DNA of 64,000 nucleotides, from positions 1 to 64,000 of the forward strand of contig DUSN01000076.1 of assembly GCA_012842605.1 (NCBI GenBank), written 5' to 3'. The notes below the pieces were generated by a model that was not told where the DNA came from, searched no databases, and worked only from the letters and a program-made list of their open reading frames with translations. The translations under genes were made by a program, and so were the position numbers. Each line of letters opens with the position of its first letter. Position 1 is the stretch's first letter. The DNA is from Clostridiales bacterium (GTDB lineage Bacteria; Bacillota; Clostridia; Caldicoprobacterales; DTU083). Shown here one piece after another: positions 58,138 to 64,000 of this stretch.

Positions 58138-59286
58138 TCAAAACTCCAGCATTCTTTTACGATAATGCATGTAATTTTCAAAGCTGGTTTCCTCTGGTAC
58201 GCCATGATCACAACAAGGAATATACCCTCCGCGCTTTTTCATAAAGGGCATGATCCGATCAACTTCACGGTCAATAGCTTCCTTGCTTGAAGCGAGTATA
58301 CGTTTGTCAATTCCTCCCCTGATTAGCAGTTCTGGATAATCCTTTGCGATCTGTACAACATCGCAGCCTGAGGCAACCTCAAAAGGGCTCATATAGTCCA
58401 TCCCAATCTCTTTATATAGGTCTATTACAGGCACTGCATTACCATCTGTATCTATTTGAATATGGAGCTTGCGGCTTTTATCTTTTTGGCGTTTTTTCAC
58501 ATTGCTTATGAGCTGCTGGTAATAAGGAAATAAGAATTCCCGTATCATATTAGGAGCAATTAACGGACCATGATTGTAGCAAATATCCTCTGCTAAGAAT
58601 ATTTCATCAAAGGTAACATATTGCTGATGTCTCTTAGTCACCTCATCAGCCAGCTCAAACCATGTTCTCATGCATTCATGGATAAGCTTCGGATCGTCAT
58701 AAAACATATACAGGAGTTCGACTGGCCCGATTAAGCTGCGAAGATACATGTAACCACCAATAATATGCTGTACAATAAACATGCCTGATTCAGCACATTC
58801 TACAGCAACCTTCATACGTTCATTGAGATCTGAATATCTTCTTGAATCACTTGGATCAAGTCTCCATTTGCAGTTTTCTTCCCAGGTCTTCATGTCTTTT
58901 ACGGGGTGTTCCAGGTATTCCGGCATAAAGCCATTACGCCGCCCTTTAAAGTATAAGACATGCCGGCCGGCAATATCGCGGACTAGTTCATAATCTCCCT
59001 TATCCTCTAATATCTCGACGTCGAACGAGGGTGAAAAGGGTGCCTCACACCATCCAAGCTGTCCAAGCGAGTGGGTCCCTGGTTCATCATAACCGAATAA
59101 ATCATAAAAATCAGTTGAGTCGTTAATATGACCTTCTCTCTTCCACCTATCTAAGATGGGCAGGCCAAATTCCATCTGAAAAATCGGTGCGTCAGGCTTC
59201 ATCTGATAAAAGTCTCTCATCTTGGCAATTCCAATATTTCTTTTTTGTTTTAACCTGTCTATGCTTGAATTATTAGCTTTATTCAT
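58138..59286 (-). CDS. URO-D superfamily protein, D-T-D-G variant
   Basis: This 382-residue member is the only one on the minus strand. HIQIDTDGNAVPVIDLY holds Asp-x-Asp-Gly where others have His-x-Cys-Gly. LIRGGIDKRILASSKEAID and GGYIPCCDHGVPEETSFENY follow; it is the only paralogue with cysteines in the last block, near the third zinc position. ATG 59286 follows AAGGGGAAT; the frame opens at 59322, but without a site. Substrate unknown. Confidence 0.82.
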   Translation of the reverse strand: MNKANNSSIDRLKQKRNIGIAKMRDFYQMKPDAPIFQMEFGLPILDRWKREGHINDSTDFYDLFGYDEPGTHSLGQLGWCEAPFSPSFDVEILEDKGDYELVRDIAGRHVLYFKGRRNGFMPEYLEHPVKDMKTWEENCKWRLDPSDSRRYSDLNERMKVAVECAESGMFIVQHIIGGYMYLRSLIGPVELLYMFYDDPKLIHECMRTWFELADEVTKRHQQYVTFDEIFLAEDICYNHGPLIAPNMIREFLFPYYQQLISNVKKRQKDKSRKLHIQIDTDGNAVPVIDLYKEIGMDYMSPFEVASGCDVVQIAKDYPELLIRGGIDKRILASSKEAIDREVDRIMPFMKKRGGYIPCCDHGVPEETSFENYMHYRKRMLEF

Positions 59287-59500
59287 GAAGATTCCCCTTA
59301 TCAGTATATATTTTAAATGCATTTGGTATGTGATAACTCTAATTACTGCAGATTTAATTATCGACTATTATATAGCAGTTGTGCAGACAAAACATATAAA
59401 CAATTTGGAACTAAACATATACATTATGGACATCCTTAATTGTTGATTCTGATTAGAATGTAAGATTCTACATTTCATAATACTATAAAATATTTTTCTA

Positions 59501-59529
59501 TTGACAATATTAAGATTTATGCATATAAT
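59501..59529 (+). promoter_or_regulatory. Perfect consensus sigma-A promoter
   Basis: TTGACA (59501-59506), a 17-base spacer, then TATAAT (59524-59529) match the consensus at all 12 positions. It reads towards a 29-codon frame at 59589, then the GH38 gene 430 bases further. Confidence 0.75.
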
Positions 59530-59588
59530 AAGATAGTCTAACAAATATAATTCAACAAGCAGGCCCATTCTTAGAAAAGAGGTTTATA

Positions 59589-59678
59589 ATGTATATTATG
59601 AATGTGTTTAATTCAGAGCCGGCCTTAGTACTAAAAGACTTAAAAAAGCACAAGTATAAGGGTATTAATACTGAATGA
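59589..59678 (+). CDS. Possible small protein, 29 residues
   Basis: The frame encodes MYIMNVFNSEPALVLKDLKK followed by nine mostly polar residues (a basic stretch, ending in GINTE). AAGAGG lies about 8 bases before the ATG, and a perfect promoter 60 bases upstream. I recognise no family. It may be a real small protein, a leader peptide or the start of a lost gene. The 280 bases between it and the GH38 gene hold only a promoter candidate. Confidence 0.3.
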   Translation: MYIMNVFNSEPALVLKDLKKHKYKGINTE

Positions 59679-59878
59679 AAAGAGTTAATACTACGCGAAT
59701 CTTGCACGAGCGTTTTCTCTGAATGTATCATTCTCTGAGCAAATGCAAACATAAAAACTGATTAATATAAAATGGTATGTACCAGCATAATTATAAATAA
59801 ACATATGTTCGTATCAGCAAAGCCAAGAATTTGCCATATATAAAGGAATAAACATTATAAAAACGGTTTATTACAGAG

Positions 59879-59907
59879 TTGTCATGATATTTTTTGCCTT
59901 AAATAAT
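59879..59907 (+). promoter_or_regulatory. Promoter candidate of the GH38 gene
   Basis: TTGTCA (59879-59884) and AATAAT (59902-59907) are 17 bases apart, 54 bases before the start codon. Each box has one mismatch to consensus. Confidence 0.5.
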
Positions 59908-59961
59908 TAGAGAAAATAACAAACTTGAATAACTGTTTAATGGATAGGAAGGAGGTATAAC

Positions 59962-62900
59962 ATGGAGTTCACTTCTGAAAGAGTATTTGAGCGTAAGCTA
60001 AAAGCAGTGGAGAATGCAATTTATAGTGATGTGCTGATTCTTTCCAAATGGCAGAAAAAGCAGGGTTATTATACATCACCAGGTGAATATACAGACTGTG
60101 GGCAATGGGAGGAGTTTACTTTAGGTGATCGATGGTCTTGCAAGGACGGAACAACTTGTTGGTTCAAAACAACTATTGAAATACCAGAAGCTTATAACGG
60201 TAAATATGTTGTACTGGAGTTGGAGTTTGGAGGTGAAGCTCTTGTCCGAATCAACGGTGCTATTCAGTCAGCTCTCACATCCTACCTGGCAGAAAATGAA
60301 GCAGCCAGGACACGGGTAGTGCTTCCGCATATTCCATCGGCAGGAGAACGCTTTGATATTGAAGTGGAAGCCGGTATGAACTATATGGAGTTCGCAAGAT
60401 ATCGCCTTGAAGGCCGAACATCTGTTGAGTATCAGTTTCGCCGCGCTTTGCTTGCTGTGGTGGATCAAAATGTGGAGCAATATTATTTTGATATAAAAAC
60501 TGCATATGATGCCATGATGGCTTTAAAGAGCCCGATTGAAAAGCTGACTGCTGCCAATGTCAGATTGCCTTTTGAGATGACAAGAATACTGGAAAGCTTC
60601 ACAAAGGATTCCTATATTTATCAGAAGATCCGTGATGCTGTTCTTCACTCTCTAACCAGAATTGATGCAGATATGGGGCTGGAAGCTTTGGTAAAATCCA
60701 TTCCCGCTGCAGCAGAAACTCTACGGGAAAAGCTGGCTCAAATACCTCACTCTCCTCATGCCCTAATCAAATTTGTAGGACAGGCTCATATAGACACAGC
60801 CTGGCTTTGGCCGATAAAGGAAACGATTCGTAAATGTGGAAAGACAATTGCAAATGTCCTTGATCTAATGGAAAGATATGAGGATTTTATATTTGCCTTC
60901 AGTCAGCCCCAGTTGTTTGAATACACAAAGGATTATTATCCGGAGCTATATGAAAGAGTTAAGCAGAAGGTGAAAAGCGGTCAGTTCGAATTGGTTGGCA
61001 ATACGTGGGTGGAAATGGATACCAATATTCCATCTGGCGAAAGTCTGGTTCGCCAACTGCTTTATGGAAGAGCCTTTTTCCAAAAAGAGTTCGGAAAGGT
61101 TTCCAGGGTGTTTTGGATGCCTGATGTTTTTGGATACAGCTGGGCATTGCCTCAGATTATCAAGCGTTCCGGTATGGAGTATTTTTTCACATCCAAGCTG
61201 ATCAACAATGATACCAATAACTTTCCCTACTCATTGTTTATGTGGCAGGGGATAGACGGAACACGGATATTATCATATGTACAACGTCTGAATTATAATG
61301 GCAGATATAACCCGGAAACCGTTGAGACAATCTACAACCGGTTTGATCAGAAGAACCTGACTGATAATCTGCTGATGACTTTCGGCTATGGGGACGGAGG
61401 CGGCGGACCAACCTACCAGATGCTTGAAACAGGACGCAGGCTCAAATCATTCCCGGGGCTGCAGAAAACGGAGATGAACACCTCTGTTTCCTTCTTTGAT
61501 GCAGTTGACCCTATAAAGGATCAGCTTCCTGTCTGGAACAATGAGATGTATTATGAATTCCACAGGGGTACATATACATCCCAGGCACGCATAAAAAAGA
61601 ACAACAGGAAGGCAGAACTGGGTATGAGGCATGCGGAAATGCTTGCGGCTGTTGCAAAAGACATGTATGGTGCGGATTATCCTTATGAGGATATTTTAAA
61701 AGCATACAAGTTGATTTTGACAAACCAGTTCCATGATATTATTCCGGGCTCATCCATACATGATGTATATATAGACAGTGAAAAGGACTATAAGTATGTA
61801 TTTGATATCATCAAGAAAATCGAGGAAGATGCTGTGGAGCATCTGACAACACCAGCTCAATGGGACAAAGTAGTTGTATTTAACAGCTTGTCCTGGGACA
61901 GAACCGGTTATGTAAGAGTTCCTCTGCCTGCAGGTTTGCCGGATGCGGCAGTTGTCAATGCTCAAGGGAATCCGGTTCCTTCAGTATGCAGAGATGGCTG
62001 GCTGGAATTTGAAGCATGGGCTCCTGCTCTGGGTGCAGCCTCTTATTGCATTGCAAAAAGAGGCGTACATGCTGAATCAAATATATTCGTTGGGAAAGAC
62101 AGAATGGAAAATGACTTCTATATTATTCATCTGGATGATAACGGGAACCTGACAAGCATATATGATAAGAGGAACAACTGCGAGGTTTTGGAGCAGGGTC
62201 GTGCATCCAATCTATTGCAGATTTTCGAAGACAAGCCTTATTGTGAAACTGCCTGGAATATTGATTTGGAGTATCAGAATAAATGCTGGAACTTAGCGGA
62301 AGGGACAGTAGAAGTACTCGAGCAATCATCATTAAAGGGCATTATCAGGGTAACAAGGAAGTTCAATCTTTCTACCATAATTCAGGATATTACGATTTAT
62401 CGTTCCATACCCAGGATTGATTTTTGCACAAGGGTAGACTGGAATGAAACCGAAAAGATGCTGAAAGCAGCATTCCATGTAAATGTATTATCCAGTAAAG
62501 CTGTTTATGAAATACAATTTGGTTCCATTGAACGTCCTACCCATTGGAATACCTCATATGACAAGGCAAAATTCGAGGTATGCGGGCATAAGTGGGCGGA
62601 TCTCTCCGAAGGCGGGTATGGTGTAAGCCTTTTGAATGATTGCAAATATGGATACGATATTAAGGATAATTGTATGCGCATTACGCTGCTTCGTTCACCT
62701 GTTGATCCCGATCCGGAAGCAGACAAAGGCATTCATGAAATGTGCTATTCTTTACTGCCTCATGCCGGAGATCACCGGCAGGGCAGAACGGTAAAAGCCG
62801 GTTATGAGCTGAATGTCCCATTAAAGGCAGTTATGGGGCGCTGTGTTGCAAGAGATGGTTCTTATGCTGAAATTTCACGGGACAATGTCATTATAGATAC

Positions 62901-63126
62901 CATTAAATGCGCAGAGGACGGCAGGGGAATGATCATGCGTGTGTATGAATCTGAAGGTATCAGGGGAAAAACCGCTATAAAGCTTTCATTCACGGCAGCG
63001 GAAGTTTTTGAATGCAATCTCATGGAAGAGGACGAAAAGCTGATTTGCCGGAATACCAGCTCATTTGAGTTTTTCATTAAACCTTATGAAATAAAAACCT
63101 TCAGGATTTTCAGGGTGCAAGATTGA
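59962..63126 (+). CDS. Alpha-mannosidase, GH38
   Basis: This 1054-residue enzyme has the bacterial GH38 layout: N-terminal beta domain (1-250), catalytic barrel (about 265-530), helical bundle (530-640) and C-terminal beta domains. Zinc ligands are His276 and Asp278 in GQAHIDTAWLWP, the nucleophile is Asp388 in WMPDVFGYS, and the last zinc ligand is His591 in FHDIIPGSS. All are present. ATG 59962 follows GGAAGGAGG. It has no signal peptide and acts on imported mannosides such as N-glycan fragments or mannan pieces. It is followed by an HldE-like kinase gene. Confidence 0.95.
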   Translation: MEFTSERVFERKLKAVENAIYSDVLILSKWQKKQGYYTSPGEYTDCGQWEEFTLGDRWSCKDGTTCWFKTTIEIPEAYNGKYVVLELEFGGEALVRINGAIQSALTSYLAENEAARTRVVLPHIPSAGERFDIEVEAGMNYMEFARYRLEGRTSVEYQFRRALLAVVDQNVEQYYFDIKTAYDAMMALKSPIEKLTAANVRLPFEMTRILESFTKDSYIYQKIRDAVLHSLTRIDADMGLEALVKSIPAAAETLREKLAQIPHSPHALIKFVGQAHIDTAWLWPIKETIRKCGKTIANVLDLMERYEDFIFAFSQPQLFEYTKDYYPELYERVKQKVKSGQFELVGNTWVEMDTNIPSGESLVRQLLYGRAFFQKEFGKVSRVFWMPDVFGYSWALPQIIKRSGMEYFFTSKLINNDTNNFPYSLFMWQGIDGTRILSYVQRLNYNGRYNPETVETIYNRFDQKNLTDNLLMTFGYGDGGGGPTYQMLETGRRLKSFPGLQKTEMNTSVSFFDAVDPIKDQLPVWNNEMYYEFHRGTYTSQARIKKNNRKAELGMRHAEMLAAVAKDMYGADYPYEDILKAYKLILTNQFHDIIPGSSIHDVYIDSEKDYKYVFDIIKKIEEDAVEHLTTPAQWDKVVVFNSLSWDRTGYVRVPLPAGLPDAAVVNAQGNPVPSVCRDGWLEFEAWAPALGAASYCIAKRGVHAESNIFVGKDRMENDFYIIHLDDNGNLTSIYDKRNNCEVLEQGRASNLLQIFEDKPYCETAWNIDLEYQNKCWNLAEGTVEVLEQSSLKGIIRVTRKFNLSTIIQDITIYRSIPRIDFCTRVDWNETEKMLKAAFHVNVLSSKAVYEIQFGSIERPTHWNTSYDKAKFEVCGHKWADLSEGGYGVSLLNDCKYGYDIKDNCMRITLLRSPVDPDPEADKGIHEMCYSLLPHAGDHRQGRTVKAGYELNVPLKAVMGRCVARDGSYAEISRDNVIIDTIKCAEDGRGMIMRVYESEGIRGKTAIKLSFTAAEVFECNLMEEDEKLICRNTSSFEFFIKPYEIKTFRIFRVQD

Positions 63127-63247
63127 TGCAGAAAAATCTTTTATTTTTACAAATGTTATATAATCCGTATATGGACTATAATATGGTTATTTCCTATACT
63201 AAGGCTCGAAGAATTGTCGCTATATTTAACTTAATGCGGAGGTCTAT

Positions 63248-64000
63248 ATGCAGCAAAGAGACATAGTTCAGATAAATATAAGCAAGAAATTACTGCTGGA
63301 AATATTAGATAAAATTAAAACCACCCGTATAGGTATTGTAGGGGATGGATGCCTGGACATTTACTGGGATGCTGATATGCGCTTAAGTGAGTTGTCCAGG
63401 GAAACTCCGCATTTTCCTCTGCCGGTGGTGTCGGAGCGTATTTATCCCGGCGCCGGAGGTAATGTTGCAGCTAATGTTAAAAGCCTGCAGGCTGGCAGCA
63501 CATATTTTCTTTCATATATTGGAAAGGATTGGCGCGGAGAAAAGCTGTATACAATCCTGGATGAACTGGGGATATGTTCAGAATTTGTGCTGGCAGACGA
63601 TAATTGGATAACACCTGCTTACTGCAAACCTGTAAGAAAGGGATATTCAGATATCAGGTATGAAGATCCCAGAATAGATTTTGAAAACCGTGCAGCGCTC
63701 AGCATTGAACAGGAGACATATTTTATCCGAAACCTGATTGCCTTGTCTGAAGAGGTGGATGTATTAATTGTTTGTGACCAGTTCAGTTACGGTGTTGTCG
63801 GAGATAGAGTGCGTACTGTATTGGAGGAGTTGGCTGACCAGGGCAAGATTATTGTAGCTGACAGCCGGTCAAGAATCGGTTTGTTCCGAAATGTAATTAT
63901 CAAGCCCAATGAGCTTGAAGCCCATATGGCTGTATACAATGAACAGGTTTCGGATGATATGAGCCCTGACAGTCTCGCTAATACTGCGGTCAGGCTGTAT
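63248..64000 (+). CDS. PfkB-family sugar kinase, HldE/RfaE-like (partial, runs off the right end)
   Basis: An open frame of 251 codons from ATG 63248 continues past the window. GGAGG lies just upstream. RIGIVGDGCLDIYWDADMRL and ERIYPGAGGNVAANVKSLQA resemble the heptose-7-phosphate kinase domain of HldE/RfaE. VLIVCDQFSYGVV and IIVADSRSR lead to VIIKPNELEAHM, the kinase's nucleotide-binding block. The catalytic GAGD is outside the window. It might phosphorylate a heptose or another sugar. A GmhA-like isomerase gene lies at 32870-33520. Confidence 0.8.
   Translation, partial: MQQRDIVQINISKKLLLEILDKIKTTRIGIVGDGCLDIYWDADMRLSELSRETPHFPLPVVSERIYPGAGGNVAANVKSLQAGSTYFLSYIGKDWRGEKLYTILDELGICSEFVLADDNWITPAYCKPVRKGYSDIRYEDPRIDFENRAALSIEQETYFIRNLIALSEEVDVLIVCDQFSYGVVGDRVRTVLEELADQGKIIVADSRSRIGLFRNVIIKPNELEAHMAVYNEQVSDDMSPDSLANTAVRLY

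Overview
The window reads as part of a chromosome of a low-GC Gram-positive anaerobe, most likely a member of the Clostridia. Supporting signs are strong AGGAGG-type ribosome binding sites with frequent GTG and TTG starts, a PyrR-type attenuator with a PyrK-dependent (class 1B) dihydroorotate dehydrogenase, LplABC-type sugar importers without their own ATPase, and corrinoid-methyltransferase-like protein families. No species name can be supported.

Layout. (1) 1-167: end of an rRNA operon (3' end of 5S rRNA, tRNA-Asn, terminator). (2) 419-12338: a sugar-catabolic locus, all on the plus strand: lipoprotein binding protein and two permeases, an MttB-family methyltransferase homologue, a PfkB kinase, a GH4 NAD-dependent glycosidase, a uroporphyrinogen-decarboxylase (URO-D) superfamily protein, a ROK repressor and a Gfo/Idh/MocA oxidoreductase. 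(3) 12439-13673: a VanY-like carboxypeptidase and an orphan sensory-rhodopsin-transducer (ASRT) family protein. (4) 13843-19402: a short exopolysaccharide operon (Wzz/BY-kinase, initiating phosphoglycosyltransferase, GT4, deacetylase, O-antigen-ligase-like polymerase). (5) 19463-28161: the pyrimidine operon pyrB-pyrC-carB-pyrK-pyrD-pyrF-pyrE with overlapping genes and a PyrR attenuator, but without carA or pyrR. (6) 28453-31762: a PutP-like sodium symporter and a convergent serine hydrolase.

(7) 31.9-63.1 kb: a large glycan-degradation region with two GH2 enzymes, a GH29 fucosidase, an SGNH esterase, a sulfatase, a GH38 alpha-mannosidase, a second LplABC importer, an AraC and a ROK regulator, six intact URO-D superfamily proteins plus one decayed copy, a GmhA-like SIS isomerase and, at the right edge, a partial HldE-like kinase. 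Six decayed genes lie in it (Gfo/Idh/MocA, ROK kinase, LplC permease, URO-D, a GH116-like enzyme, a GH29-like fragment). The region therefore seems to have been rearranged and is partly degenerating, while one LplABC importer has been lost and another kept.

How the genes may work together. The two catabolic loci would import oligosaccharides through LplABC importers powered by an ATPase encoded elsewhere, remove sulfate, acyl, fucosyl, galactosyl and mannosyl groups, and send the sugars through GH4, PfkB and oxidoreductase steps. The least explained part is the set of seven intact URO-D paralogues and one MttB homologue, with no corrinoid protein in view. They do not carry the full zinc-ligand set of known methylcobamide:thiol methyltransferases. 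A role in removing O-methyl groups from methylated sugars is one hypothesis; it is inference, not shown by the sequence.
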